Notes: generated from the letters alone by a model not told the origin. 64,000 nucleotides of DNA from Bacteroidota bacterium (GCA_029572965.1 JAKPQD010000164.1:1-64000), one strand, 5' to 3'; counted from the first letter of the stretch, positions 17,489-26,370 are shown. Numbers and translations: made by a program.

Positions 17489-18094
17489 ATGAAAAAAGTC
17501 CTTCTCCTTTTGCCTCATGGCTTTGAAACTTATGAAGCTTGTGTTTTTATTGATGTTATTGGTTGGAACCTTGTTGATGGCGACCAAACAACCAAATTAT
17601 TTACCTGTGGCCTGACAAAAGAAGTTGTTTCAAGTTTTGACCAGAAATTTGTCGTTGATTATTTGATAAAAGAGGTGAAAGCAGAAGATTTTGATGCACT
17701 TGCTGTTCCCGGGGGATTTGAAGAGTATGATTTTTATAGAGAAGCTTATAGTGTTGATGTGCAGGAATTGATACAACAGTTTTACAAACAAAATAAGCCG
17801 ATAGCTTCTATTTGTGTTGGCGCACTTTTGTTAGGTCAGGCAGGGATTTTGAAAGGTAAAAAAGCTACAACTTATAACCAAAAGCCAATACGACAGCAAT
17901 TGCTTGGAACTTATGGCGCTGATGTGATAAACGAACCTATAGTTGTGGATAATAATATTATTACCTCGTGGAATCCTTCTACGGCAATATTTGTAGCGCT
18001 GCTATTGCTCGAAATGCTAACTTCAAAAGCTAATGCAGGTTATATTGCGAAAATTATGGGATTTGATGAAAGGATGAAGGTTTATTATGCTTAA
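17489..18094 (+). CDS. DJ-1/YajL-type protein
   Basis: The start is set at 17489 (MKKVLLLLPHGFETYEACVF), since DJ-1 proteins begin right at this first strand; the longer frame from 17432 uses a TTG-like start and adds unrelated residues. The 201-residue protein has Glu16 and the nucleophile Cys109 in ASICVGALLLGQAG, both required for DJ-1/YajL activity, and the ALAVPGGFEEY loop. The family includes protein/nucleotide deglycases or glyoxalases and oxidative stress proteins in the cytoplasm; the specific activity is not assignable. It is distinct from the isonitrile-hydratase-like paralogue at 3165-3749. Confidence 0.85.
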   Translation: MKKVLLLLPHGFETYEACVFIDVIGWNLVDGDQTTKLFTCGLTKEVVSSFDQKFVVDYLIKEVKAEDFDALAVPGGFEEYDFYREAYSVDVQELIQQFYKQNKPIASICVGALLLGQAGILKGKKATTYNQKPIRQQLLGTYGADVINEPIVVDNNIITSWNPSTAIFVALLLLEMLTSKANAGYIAKIMGFDERMKVYYA

Positions 18095-18137
18095 AAATTC
18101 CAATTCAGTTAATTTTGCTTTTATAAATACTTGAAAA

Positions 18138-18275
18138 ATGATTTTTAAAAGAAAATGTTTGAGTAGAATTGTAGTGCTTATGCTATGTCTGTTAATGGTT
18201 ACTGCATGTTCAAAACGCGGGCTGACCAAACATAAAGCTGTACCTTGCCCTTGCGAAAAGCAAAATAAAAAATAA
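18138..18275 (+). CDS. Small lipoprotein, 45 residues
   Basis: A short frame begins with a charged segment and hydrophobic core (IVVLMLCLLMVTAC) ending in a lipobox with Cys24 as the lipidated residue. The mature part is only 22 residues, rich in Lys and ending CPCEKQNKK. The frame is followed directly by a strong terminator, which supports it as a real transcribed gene. It lies 43 bases after the DJ-1 gene and may share its transcript. The function is unknown. Confidence 0.65.
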   Translation: MIFKRKCLSRIVVLMLCLLMVTACSKRGLTKHKAVPCPCEKQNKK

Positions 18276-18306
18276 AAAGAGGAGATGTTGCGGTCTCCTC
18301 TTTTTT
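18276..18306 (+). terminator. Intrinsic terminator after the small lipoprotein gene
   Basis: A ten-base stem (AAAGAGGAGA side at 18276-18285, TCTCCTCTTT side at 18294-18303) with an eight-base loop runs into a T tract. It separates the DJ-1/lipoprotein unit from the his operon. Confidence 0.9.
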
Positions 18307-18411
18307 GCAGAACGTGAATATATTAAATGTTATCAGTCTTGCGTGTTGCGTAATCAAGACGATACAAAAGTATGGTGCTAAATCCGTTTTTGTATTAAAA
18401 TGAAATTAAAA

Positions 18412-18426
18412 TTAGGTTAGACCTAA
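18412..18426. promoter_or_regulatory. Inverted repeat upstream of the his promoter
   Basis: TTAGGT and ACCTAA are separated by three bases. It lies about 85 bases upstream of the his -7 box and could be an operator; nothing else supports this. Confidence 0.25.
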
Positions 18427-18508
18427 AAAAAATGTCTAAAACTTGTTTAAAGAGCCATTTAGCCATTAAAAAAGTTTGTCAGCTTTTTATGTTTTATTAA
18501 AAAAAAAT

Positions 18509-18516
18509 TACCTTTG
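18509..18516 (+). promoter_or_regulatory. Probable his operon promoter (-7 box)
   Basis: TACCTTTG fits TAnnTTTG exactly and lies 21 bases before the leader peptide ATG. Transcription would start near 18523. The -33 element is not obvious in the T-rich sequence around 18484-18490. Confidence 0.6.
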
Positions 18517-18537
18517 TCTCGAAATAATAATTAAACA

Positions 18538-18597
18538 ATGAGGAAAAACACATATACAATTCATCATGCATACAGGCATCATCATCCTGTGCAATGA
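18538..18597 (+). CDS. hisL: Histidine-operon leader peptide
   Basis: A 19-codon frame (MRKNTYTIHHAYRHHHPVQ then TGA) holds five histidine codons in two runs, HH and HHH. It sits between a good -7 promoter box and an intrinsic terminator, 115 bases upstream of hisG. This is the arrangement of leader peptides that sense charged tRNA-His: a ribosome stalled at 18562-18585 would cover the 5' arm of the first hairpin. It is analogous to, not alignable with, the enterobacterial hisL peptide. Confidence 0.8.
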   Translation: MRKNTYTIHHAYRHHHPVQ

Positions 18598-18674
18598 TAT
18601 TGTATATGCAGAAAAAGTAAAATCTATGACATCAATATAATGGAAAGGTTTGCGGGGTTCTGCAGGCCTTTTTT
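18551..18674 (+). promoter_or_regulatory. Transcription attenuator of the his operon
   Basis: Three mutually exclusive pairings can be read. (a) CATATACAAT (18551-18560) pairs perfectly with ATTGTATATG (18599-18608), enclosing the histidine codons. (b) TGCAGAA (18607-18613) pairs with TTCTGCA (18658-18664), overlapping both neighbouring structures. (c) A terminator stem, AAAGGTTTGC (18644-18653) with GCAGGCCTTT (18662-18671; two G-U pairs), is followed by T's. A ribosome stalled at the histidine codons would hide the first arm, free the second to form (b) and prevent the terminator; a ribosome reaching the stop codon would block the second arm and let the terminator form. This is the classic attenuation logic. 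Confidence 0.75.
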
Positions 18675-18711
18675 AGTTTTAATAAGTTAACAAACAGAAA
18701 AACAAGATAAA

Positions 18712-19569
18712 ATGGAAAAATTGAGAATTGCGGTACAAAAGTCGGGACGGCTTAGCGAAAAAACACTTGAATTATTTAACGAATGCGGAATTGGCCTTAC
18801 CGGAGGTAGTGGCCGTTTGTTGGTAGATTCACCTGATTTTCCTGTTGAGGTTTTATATCTTCGTGATGACGATATTCCTCAATATGTTGCCGATGGAGTG
18901 GCTGATGTAGGCGTTGTTGGCGAAAATGTGTATGTCGAAACCGGCAAAGACGTTGTTATTACCGAACGGCTTGGTTTTTCAAAATGCCGTATCTCTCTTG
19001 CTATACCTAAGGCCCATGAATACAAAGGCCTTGAATATTTTCAGGGAAAAAGGATTGCCACTACCTATCCTGTGATTTTGTCAAAATTTCTGAAAGAGAA
19101 AAATATTACTGCAGATATTCACGTAATTAGTGGTTCTGTGGAGATTGCCCCTGGTATTGGCCTGGCTGACGCTATTTTTGATATTGTCAGTTCTGGAAGT
19201 ACCTTGTTTAGCAACAATCTGAAAGAGGTTGAAGTGGTAATGAAGTCCGAAGCAGTGCTTATCTCTACACCAAATCTTTCTGCTTCAAAGCAAGCTATTC
19301 TTGAAGATTTGATATTCAGAATGAGAAGCGTTCAGAAAGCTAAGAAAAATAAATACATTCTTTTGAATGCTCCCAAAAAGAACTTAGATGAAATTATTGC
19401 CATTATTCCGGGAATGAAAAGCCCGTCAATTGTGCCTTTGGCTGACGAAGGATGGGTCTCGCTGCATTCGGTAGTTCCTGAAAAAGATTTCTGGAATATT
19501 ATTGGAAAGCTTCAGGATAAAGGGGCACAGGGGATTTTGGTTATCCCAATTGAGAAGATGATTGTTTAA
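18712..19569 (+). CDS. hisG: ATP phosphoribosyltransferase, long form
   Basis: At 285 residues this is the long HisG with a C-terminal regulatory domain (~210-285, ending QGILVIPIEKMIV). The catalytic part has LRIAVQKSGRLSEKTLELF, DIPQYVADGVADVGVVGENV and the PRPP-binding DIVSSGSTLFSNNL. It catalyses the first committed step of histidine synthesis (ATP + PRPP) and long forms are feedback-inhibited by histidine without HisZ. It is the first structural gene of the operon, 38 bases after the attenuator terminator. Confidence 0.96.
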   Translation: MEKLRIAVQKSGRLSEKTLELFNECGIGLTGGSGRLLVDSPDFPVEVLYLRDDDIPQYVADGVADVGVVGENVYVETGKDVVITERLGFSKCRISLAIPKAHEYKGLEYFQGKRIATTYPVILSKFLKEKNITADIHVISGSVEIAPGIGLADAIFDIVSSGSTLFSNNLKEVEVVMKSEAVLISTPNLSASKQAILEDLIFRMRSVQKAKKNKYILLNAPKKNLDEIIAIIPGMKSPSIVPLADEGWVSLHSVVPEKDFWNIIGKLQDKGAQGILVIPIEKMIV

Positions 19570-19572
19570 GCA

Positions 19573-19625
19573 AATGGTTAATGGTAAATTGTTAATGGTA
19601 AATTGTTAATGGTTAATGGTTAATG
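19573..19625. repeat. AT-rich tandem repeat between hisG and hisD
   Basis: Copies of TTAATGGT alternate with AAATTG (for example TTAATGGTAAATTG twice, then TTAATGG three times). Similar TTAAT-based strings occur at 30173-30201 and 30620-30656. It fills most of the 104-base hisG-hisD gap. Confidence 0.8.
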
Positions 19626-19673
19626 AGAACTATTAATCGGTAATTAGTCATTCGTAATTAGTAATTGAAAAGC

Positions 19674-20984
19674 ATGGAATTAATAAAATATCCCGACAGG
19701 TCAAAATGGAAAGATGTGCTAAAGCGTCCGGCCATTGACAATAGTTTGCTTGAAAATACTGTTTCTTCTATTTTGGCAGATGTAAAAGCCAATGGAGACA
19801 AGGCTGTGCTGGAATACAACGCTAAATTTGACGGAGTGTCGATTTCTTCACTTCAGGTTACTCCTGAAGAGATTGATGAAGCTGTCGGCCAGATTGACGA
19901 AAAGTTGAAAAAGGCCATTATTTTGGCCAAAAACAACATTGAAAAATTTCACCTCCAGCAAAAAGTTGTTGAAAAGAAAGTTGAAACGACTCCCGGGGTA
20001 ACCTGTTGGCAAAGGGCTGTTGCTATTGAAAAAGTTGGGCTTTACGTCCCGGGGGGTACGGCTCCTTTATTTTCTACCGTGTTGATGCTTGGGATTCCGG
20101 CAATGCTGGCTGGATGTAAAGAGATAATTGTGTGTTCTCCACCGATGAAAAATGGTAAATTAGCAGCCTCAATTCTTTATACAGCCTCACTCATAGGAAT
20201 AAAAAAGATATATAAAGTTGGAGGCGTGCAGGCTATAGGTGCAATGGCTTATGGAACTGCCTCCATTCCTCAGGTATATAAAATTTTTGGCCCGGGAAAC
20301 CAATATGTTACTGCTGCCAAGCAATTGGTTAACCGTACAGGTACCGCAATTGATATGCCTGCCGGTCCTTCGGAAGTTGCAGTTATTGCTGATGCTACAA
20401 GCAATCCTGCTTTTGTAGCTTCAGACCTTTTGTCTCAGGCCGAACATGGCAAAGATAGTCAGGTATTGCTTTTTACAACTGATGAAAATATTGTCCCTGC
20501 TATCGAAAAAGAAGTCGAAAAACAGCTTGCTGCCCTTCCCCGCAAGGATATAGCTACTGTGTCATTAGGCAATAGCCGTGTTATCATTGCCCCGAGCAAT
20601 GATGAAATGATGGACATCGTCAACGAGTATGCCCCGGAACACCTGATTATTGCTACTGATAATGCTATGGAACTTGGAATGAAGGTAATCAATGCTGGTT
20701 CTGTGTTTCTTGGCCATCTTACCCCCGAAAGTGCTGGCGATTATGCTTCGGGGACAAATCATACCCTTCCTACCAATGGCTATGCCAAAATGTACAGCGG
20801 GGTAAACCTTGATAGTTTTGTTAAGAAGGTGACCTATCAGCATATTTCCGATTATGGTATTTTCAATATTGGCCCTGCCATTGAAAAAATGGCTGCCCTT
20901 GAACAGCTTGACGGGCATAAAAATGCTGTAACCCTTCGCCTTGGTAGTGTTGTTAATAAATATTGCAATGATAAACTTGGATAA
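19674..20984 (+). CDS. hisD: Histidinol dehydrogenase
   Basis: The 436-residue enzyme starts at the ATG at 19674 (MELIKYPDRSKW); a TTG at 19665 would add three residues only. It contains AIEKVGLYVPGGTAPLFSTV, KVGGVQAIGAMAYGT, FGPGNQYVTAAKQLV, the zinc-ligand region LSQAEHGKDSQV, YAPEHLII and GDYASGTNHTLPTNGYA. It oxidises L-histidinol to histidine with two NAD, the last step of the pathway. hisC begins 17 bases before its stop codon. Confidence 0.96.
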   Translation: MELIKYPDRSKWKDVLKRPAIDNSLLENTVSSILADVKANGDKAVLEYNAKFDGVSISSLQVTPEEIDEAVGQIDEKLKKAIILAKNNIEKFHLQQKVVEKKVETTPGVTCWQRAVAIEKVGLYVPGGTAPLFSTVLMLGIPAMLAGCKEIIVCSPPMKNGKLAASILYTASLIGIKKIYKVGGVQAIGAMAYGTASIPQVYKIFGPGNQYVTAAKQLVNRTGTAIDMPAGPSEVAVIADATSNPAFVASDLLSQAEHGKDSQVLLFTTDENIVPAIEKEVEKQLAALPRKDIATVSLGNSRVIIAPSNDEMMDIVNEYAPEHLIIATDNAMELGMKVINAGSVFLGHLTPESAGDYASGTNHTLPTNGYAKMYSGVNLDSFVKKVTYQHISDYGIFNIGPAIEKMAALEQLDGHKNAVTLRLGSVVNKYCNDKLG

Positions 20985-22014
20985 TCTTTTACGGAAAAAT
21001 ATAAAAAGCCTAAAGCCATACTCAAGTGCACGCGATGAGTTTCAGGGCGAGGCAAGTGTATTCCTCGATGCAAACGAGAACCCGTTTAATGCTCCTTATA
21101 ACAGGTATCCCGACCCGCTTCAGCAGCTTCTGAAAGAAAAAATTGCCGGGATTAAAAACGTGCCAGCCGGGAATATTTTTCTTGGCAACGGAAGTGATGA
21201 GCCCATAGATATTGTTATCAGGGCTTTTTGTGAGCCTGGCGAGAACAATATCGTGGCCATTGACCCAACTTATGGCATGTACAAAGTGGCTGCTGATATT
21301 AATAATGTGGAATATCGCACAGTAAAGCTTAGTGAAAACTTTGAACTTGTATCAACATCGGTTTTTGCTGCTATTGACAAAAATACACGTCTTGTTTTCC
21401 TTTGTTCACCTAACAACCCGAGTGCCAATTATTTGGATGTATCTGAAATGGAGAAAATTATCGAAGGCTTTGAAGGAATTGTAGTGCTCGATGAGGCTTA
21501 TATTGATTTTTCTAATCATGTGGGCTTTTTGCCAAAACTTTCAAAGTATCCTAATTTGGTAATATTGCAGACATTCTCCAAAGCCTGGGGTTTGGCGGCT
21601 ATCCGTTTGGGAATGGCTTTTGCTTCTAAAGAAATCATTAGTGTTTTCAATAAAATCAAATATCCATACAATATAAATGCTCTTACCCAAGAGTATGCTT
21701 TGAAAATTCTCAATAATGACGAGCAAAAGAATAAATGGGTAAAAGAAATTTTAGCAAACAGAAAGCTTTTGGTTGACCAATTGTCTAATATTAGCTGTAT
21801 TAAAAAAATTTTCCCTTCTGATGCCAATTTTGTTTTGGTAAAAGTAGATGATGCGGAAGGTTTGTATAAATATTTGATTGATAATAAAATAGTTGTTCGT
21901 AATCGCTCAAAGATTGCTTTATGTGCTGGTTGTATCCGTATTACAGTTGGTTCAAAAGGCGAAAATGAGCAATTATGTATGGCACTGAAACAATATTCAT
22001 TAAACCCAGGTTAA
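20968..22014 (+). CDS. hisC: Histidinol-phosphate aminotransferase
   Basis: The start at 20968 (MINLDNLLRKNIKSLKPYSS) overlaps hisD by 17 bases; the first nine residues of a longer frame from 20941 are atypical. The 348-residue PLP enzyme shows FLDANENPFN, FLGNGSDEPIDIVIRAF, LCSPNNPSANYL, VVLDEAYIDF, the PLP lysine in QTFSKAWGLAAIRLG and a C-terminal CIRITVGSKGEN. It transfers an amino group from glutamate to imidazole-acetol phosphate. Confidence 0.95.
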   Translation: MINLDNLLRKNIKSLKPYSSARDEFQGEASVFLDANENPFNAPYNRYPDPLQQLLKEKIAGIKNVPAGNIFLGNGSDEPIDIVIRAFCEPGENNIVAIDPTYGMYKVAADINNVEYRTVKLSENFELVSTSVFAAIDKNTRLVFLCSPNNPSANYLDVSEMEKIIEGFEGIVVLDEAYIDFSNHVGFLPKLSKYPNLVILQTFSKAWGLAAIRLGMAFASKEIISVFNKIKYPYNINALTQEYALKILNNDEQKNKWVKEILANRKLLVDQLSNISCIKKIFPSDANFVLVKVDDAEGLYKYLIDNKIVVRNRSKIALCAGCIRITVGSKGENEQLCMALKQYSLNPG

Positions 22015-22088
22015 TCATCAGCAGACAATGTTTTGCCAAACTATATGATTTATTTGGGTTAAATTTGACTGCTAAATAATTTCAAATA

Positions 22089-23216
22089 ATGAAGAAAAAG
22101 GCTTTGTTTATCGACCGCGATGGGACTATGATTGTTGAACCTCCTGAAACAAAACAGGTGGACACCCTGGAACAATTAGAATTCATGCCTAAAGTTATCC
22201 GATCGCTTTCTCTTATCCGAAAAAACCTTGATTTTGAAATGGTCATGGTTACTAATCAGGATGGCTTGGGTACACCTTTATATCCCCAGGAAAACTTTGA
22301 CAAGGTGCAAGGCAAGATGATGCAGGTTTTTGAAAGTGAAGATATCTTTTTTGACGCTGTATTTATTGATAAGTCCTTTCCCGAAGATAACAAGCCAACA
22401 CGTAAGCCCGGGACAGCAATGCTTACAGGATATATGAACGGAAGTTACGATATGTCTGAATGTTATGTAATTGGCGACCGGATGTCTGATGTTATGTTGG
22501 CCCGTAACCTTGGCTGCAAAGCTATTGTTTACGGTGCTGAAGATAAATATGAAGATATAAAAAATGCAGGTTTAGAAAATTACTGCGCCCTGGTTACTGA
22601 AGATTGGGAGGATATTTATAGCTTTCTTGCCCTGCCCGAAAGAATTGTACATATCAGGCGTGTAACCTCTGAAACTGACGTAAATATTAAGATAAACCTT
22701 GATGGCCGAGGTATAGGCGATGTTTCGTCAGGTCTTAAATTTTTTGACCACATGCTCATGCAGATAGCACGGCATTCTGGTATTGATATGACTATTGAAG
22801 TGAATGGCGATCTTGATGTTGACGAACATCATTCCATTGAAGATACCGGAATTGCTTTAGGCGAAGCGATTAAAAAAGCTATTGGCAATAAAGCTGGTAT
22901 GGCACGTTATGGGTTTTGTCTGCCAATGGACGACTGTCTGGCACAGGTTGCCATTGATTTTGGTGGCAGGTGCTGGCTGGTGTGGGATGCCGAGTTTAAA
23001 CGTGAGATGGTGGGCGACATGCCTACCGAGATGTTTTATCACTTCTTTAAATCCTTCTCTGATGCTGCAGGTTGCAACCTCAACATTAAAGCTGAAGGAC
23101 AAAATGAACACCATAAAATTGAAGCCATTTTTAAAGCTTTTGCCAGGGCCATACGTATGGCGCTTCGCCGCGACCCTTGCAATGCCGAGATACCATCAAC
23201 AAAAGGAGTTTTATAA
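22089..23216 (+). CDS. hisB: Bifunctional histidinol-phosphatase / imidazoleglycerol-phosphate dehydratase
   Basis: A 375-residue fusion. The N-terminal HAD phosphatase (~1-165) has [29 protein letters not shown] and [17 protein letters not shown]. The C-terminal IGPD domain (~180-375) has the two metal-binding [13 protein letters not shown] and [17 protein letters not shown] motifs and [13 protein letters not shown]. It performs steps six and eight of histidine synthesis. The two-domain form matches that of enterobacteria and many Bacteroidota. It follows hisC after 74 bases and precedes purU by 12. Confidence 0.96.
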   Translation: MKKKALFIDRDGTMIVEPPETKQVDTLEQLEFMPKVIRSLSLIRKNLDFEMVMVTNQDGLGTPLYPQENFDKVQGKMMQVFESEDIFFDAVFIDKSFPEDNKPTRKPGTAMLTGYMNGSYDMSECYVIGDRMSDVMLARNLGCKAIVYGAEDKYEDIKNAGLENYCALVTEDWEDIYSFLALPERIVHIRRVTSETDVNIKINLDGRGIGDVSSGLKFFDHMLMQIARHSGIDMTIEVNGDLDVDEHHSIEDTGIALGEAIKKAIGNKAGMARYGFCLPMDDCLAQVAIDFGGRCWLVWDAEFKREMVGDMPTEMFYHFFKSFSDAAGCNLNIKAEGQNEHHKIEAIFKAFARAIRMALRRDPCNAEIPSTKGVL

Positions 23217-23228
23217 AATTATCATATT

Positions 23229-24089
23229 GTGAAAAAGCAAAACGCTATACTATTAATCCATTGTGAAGACAAACAGGGAATTGTTGCTACAGTTACAGAG
23301 TTTTTAAATAGCAACAACGGCAATATTGTTACTCTTGAGCAGCATGTAGATCACTCACAGGGCATGTTTTGTATGCGTATAGAGTGGGAACTTGAGAAAT
23401 TCCTTATCCCGCCTGATAAAATTGGCGATTATTTCAATACCCTGATAGTACCAAGGTACAATATGAATTGGAGTTTGTATTTCTCTGGTTATAAGCATAA
23501 AATGGCCATTTTTGTCTCAAAAATGTCTCATTGCCTTTTTGACATCCTGGCCCGGTATAAGGCTAATGAATGGAATGTGGAAATACCTATGATTATTAGT
23601 AATCATAAGGAACTGGAACCTGTTTGTGAAGCTTTTCAAATCCCGTTTTATTATTTCCCGATTACAGCCGAAAATAAACGGGAAATGGAAGAAAAAGAGA
23701 TAGAATTATTGCGCAAACATGATATACACCTTGTTGTACTTGCAAGATATATGCAGGTGCTCTCAGAAGACTTTGTAAATCAGTTTCCTAATAAGATAAT
23801 TAATATTCATCACAGCTTTTTGCCTGCGTTTCCGGGTGCTAAACCTTATCATTCGGCTTATCAGAGGGGAGTTAAAATTATTGGCGCTACAAGTCATTAT
23901 GTAACTTCGAGCCTTGATGAAGGCCCTATTATTGAACAGGATGTAACGCGGGTTAGCCATGATGATAGTATTGATGATTTTATTCAAAAAGGCAAAGATT
24001 TGGAAAAAATAGTATTGTCAAGGGCTATATCATTGCACTTACAGCATAAATTACTTGTATATAATAACAAAACTGTGGTTTTTGATTAA
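23229..24089 (+). CDS. purU: Formyltetrahydrofolate deformylase, inside the his operon
   Basis: A 286-residue protein with an N-terminal ACT domain (~1-85, LIHCEDKQGIVATVTEFLNS) and a formyltransferase-fold hydrolase domain with HDIHLVVLARYMQVLSEDF, the catalytic IINIHHSFLPAFPGAKPYHS and GATSHYVTSSLDEGPIIEQD. It releases formate from 10-formyl-tetrahydrofolate. The start codon is GTG at 23229, 12 bases after hisB, and hisH follows 11 bases after its stop, so it is an integral member of the operon. A rationale would be balancing one-carbon units, since histidine synthesis releases AICAR, whose recycling to IMP consumes 10-formyl-tetrahydrofolate. Confidence 0.93.
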   Translation: MKKQNAILLIHCEDKQGIVATVTEFLNSNNGNIVTLEQHVDHSQGMFCMRIEWELEKFLIPPDKIGDYFNTLIVPRYNMNWSLYFSGYKHKMAIFVSKMSHCLFDILARYKANEWNVEIPMIISNHKELEPVCEAFQIPFYYFPITAENKREMEEKEIELLRKHDIHLVVLARYMQVLSEDFVNQFPNKIINIHHSFLPAFPGAKPYHSAYQRGVKIIGATSHYVTSSLDEGPIIEQDVTRVSHDDSIDDFIQKGKDLEKIVLSRAISLHLQHKLLVYNNKTVVFD

Positions 24090-24100
24090 TTGAATATTAC

Positions 24101-24688
24101 ATGCATGTAGCAATTATTAAATACAATGCTGGAAACATCATGTCTGTAGAGTTTGCACTCAAAAGACTTGGTGTTGAATGCGAGGTTACTGATGATTTTG
24201 AAAAAATCAAATCAGCGGACAAGGTTATTTTTCCTGGGGTAGGAGAGGCCGAAACAACCATGAGGTTTTTGAAAAATGCCAAACTCGATTTGCTGATTAA
24301 AGATTTGACACAACCAGTGCTGGGTATATGTCTTGGTCTTCAGCTAATGTGCAGCTATTCTGAGGAAGGTGATACTCCATGCTTGGGAATATTTCAGGAA
24401 AAGGTGTTGCGTTTTGAGCCTAAGTTGAAAGTGCCACACATGGGATGGAATACTATAACAGAACTCAAATCTCCCTTATTATATGGACTTTCTGAAGCTT
24501 CTTATGTGTACTTTGTCCACAGTTTTTATGCCCAGGTTGGAGAACATACCATTGCTAAAACCAATTATATCAACGATTTCAGCGCTGCATTGAACTATAA
24601 AAATTTTTACGCTACCCAGTTTCATCCCGAAAAAAGCAGTGATGTAGGATTGTCTATATTGAAAAACTTTGTAGAACGGGTTGTTTAA
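24101..24688 (+). CDS. hisH: Imidazole glycerol phosphate synthase, glutaminase subunit
   Basis: A 195-residue class I glutamine amidotransferase with the nucleophile Cys77 in VLGICLGLQLM, FPGVGEAETTMRFL near the N-terminus, and the His175/Glu177 pair in QFHPEKS. It supplies ammonia from glutamine to HisF for imidazole ring closure. It lies between purU and hisA; the hisF partner is two genes downstream. Confidence 0.95.
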   Translation: MHVAIIKYNAGNIMSVEFALKRLGVECEVTDDFEKIKSADKVIFPGVGEAETTMRFLKNAKLDLLIKDLTQPVLGICLGLQLMCSYSEEGDTPCLGIFQEKVLRFEPKLKVPHMGWNTITELKSPLLYGLSEASYVYFVHSFYAQVGEHTIAKTNYINDFSAALNYKNFYATQFHPEKSSDVGLSILKNFVERVV

Positions 24689-24749
24689 AGGCATTTTGTT
24701 AATTGTTTGAATTTCTTATTTTTACGAAAATTTTTCATTTTTAAATATC

Positions 24750-25487
24750 ATGACCAATATTATTCCGGCCATAGACTTAATTGAAGGGAAGTGTGTTCGC
24801 CTTTCTCAAGGTGATTATGCTCAAAAAAAGGTTTACAACGAAGACCCTCTTGAAGTTGCCCGCATGTTTGAGGATCATGGCATAACCCATTTGCACCTGG
24901 TGGATTTAGATGGAGCTAAAGCTAAACATGTTGTCAATGCTAAAGTTTTAGAACGTATTGCTTCGAAAACTGACTTGATGGTTGACTTTGGAGGAGGTAT
25001 AAAAACTAATGAAGATATTGAGCTGGTTTTTGACTGTGGGGCAAATCAAGCTACAATCGGAAGTATAGCCGTTTCAAATCCTGAGTTGTTTGTGTCGTGG
25101 CTTGATAAATATGGCCCGGAACGCATTATTCTTGGAGCCGACATTCTTGATGATAAAATTGCCATTAGCGGATGGCAGGAAATAACCCAGATTGAGCTGG
25201 ATGATTTTCTTACAAAATACCAGGAAAAAGGCGTTCAGTATGTTCTTTGTACGGACATAAGCAAAGATGGAATGTTGCAAGGGACTTCTATAGATTTATA
25301 TAAAAGGTTGAAGCACCAGTTTCGCGAGATGAGTTTTATTGCCAGTGGCGGTATTACTTACCTTCATGAGATTGAAGAGCTTTCAAAAGCTCATATTTAT
25401 GGCATTATTATAGGTAAAGCCTTTTACGAAGGCCGTATTACGCTGGAGGACCTGGAGAACTTTATTGTTCACGGAAGCAGAGGATAA
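24750..25487 (+). CDS. hisA: Phosphoribosylformimino-AICAR-phosphate isomerase
   Basis: A 245-residue (beta/alpha)8 barrel with the catalytic AIDLIEGKCVRL at the N-terminus (first Asp), LVDLDGAKAKH, VDFGGGIKTNEDIE, the second catalytic Asp in LCTDISKDGMLQG, and IASGGITYL for phosphate binding. It performs the Amadori rearrangement of ProFAR to PRFAR. A 61-base AT-rich gap separates it from hisH and a 111-base gap with a repeat element from hisF. Confidence 0.96.
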   Translation: MTNIIPAIDLIEGKCVRLSQGDYAQKKVYNEDPLEVARMFEDHGITHLHLVDLDGAKAKHVVNAKVLERIASKTDLMVDFGGGIKTNEDIELVFDCGANQATIGSIAVSNPELFVSWLDKYGPERIILGADILDDKIAISGWQEITQIELDDFLTKYQEKGVQYVLCTDISKDGMLQGTSIDLYKRLKHQFREMSFIASGGITYLHEIEELSKAHIYGIIIGKAFYEGRITLEDLENFIVHGSRG

Positions 25488-25540
25488 GGGAAAAAAGAGA
25501 GAAGGCAAAAGATAAAAGAAATAAGATCCTTCACTAAAAG

Positions 25541-25580
25541 TTGTATTTTCTCTCCTTTACTAAGGAGAGATAAGGTGGTT
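25541..25580. repeat. Palindromic interspersed repeat, copy 1
   Basis: TGTATTT followed by a nine-base hairpin (TCTCTCCTT / AAGGAGAGA) and TAAGGTGGTT. It matches a second copy at 29521-29559, with two base pairs changed compensatorily in the stem. It lies between hisA and hisF, so it is transcribed within the operon. Confidence 0.75.
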
Positions 25581-25598
25581 AATTAAAAACGTCATTGA

Positions 25599-26357
25599 AT
25601 GCTGGCAAAACGTATTATACCATGTTTGGATATCAGGGATGGTCAGACTGTAAAAGGTATTAATTTTGAAAATATCCGAAATGTAGGCGACCCGGTCGAG
25701 TTAGGGGCTGAATATAGCCGTCAGGGAGCAGATGAACTTGTATATTTGGATATTACTGCATCGCACGAAAAGCGCAAATTATTCTCTGACTTAGTAAAAC
25801 GTATTGCCCAGAACCTCAATATTCCTTTTACTGTTGGAGGAGGAATTAATGAAATGTCTGATGCAGAAAGGCTTTTGGCTGCCGGTGCTGATAAAATTTC
25901 TATCAATTCTGCTGCTGTACGTAATCCTCAGCTTATTGACCAGATAGCAAAAGGCTTTGGAAGTCAGTTTGTTGTTGTGGCCATTGATGCTAAGTTTGAA
26001 GATGGCAAATGGACTGTATTCCTTAATGGAGGCCGCATACCAACTGATAAAGAGCTTTTCTCCTGGGCTAAAGAAGCCCAGGATCGTGGATGTGGCGAGA
26101 TATTATTTACTTCTATGAATCATGATGGCGTAAAGCAGGGATTTGCTTGTGAAGCGTTAAGCCAGTTAAGCCTATCACTTAATATTCCTGTAATAGCTTC
26201 TGGTGGAGCTGGCAATATGGATCATTTTGTAGATGTATTTACCAAAGGTAATGCTGATGCCGGCCTGGCTGCAAGTATTTTTCATTTCAAGGAAATTGCT
26301 ATTCCTGATTTAAAGAATTATTTACACAAGCATAATATTCCAGTTCGGTTATCTTGA
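25599..26357 (+). CDS. hisF: Imidazole glycerol phosphate synthase, cyclase subunit
   Basis: A 252-residue barrel with the catalytic [58 protein letters not shown] (second Asp), [12 protein letters not shown] and [12 protein letters not shown]. It closes the imidazole ring and releases AICAR. Next is the lnb-type gene, 13 bases downstream. Confidence 0.96.
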   Translation: MLAKRIIPCLDIRDGQTVKGINFENIRNVGDPVELGAEYSRQGADELVYLDITASHEKRKLFSDLVKRIAQNLNIPFTVGGGINEMSDAERLLAAGADKISINSAAVRNPQLIDQIAKGFGSQFVVVAIDAKFEDGKWTVFLNGGRIPTDKELFSWAKEAQDRGCGEILFTSMNHDGVKQGFACEALSQLSLSLNIPVIASGGAGNMDHFVDVFTKGNADAGLAASIFHFKEIAIPDLKNYLHKHNIPVRLS

Positions 26358-26370
26358 TTTCTTTGTAAAT

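Noticed and set aside
18366-18373. Minus-strand TACTTTTG as a promoter
   Set aside because: No minus-strand gene lies downstream of it; the only frame there overlaps the plus-strand DJ-1 and lipoprotein genes.
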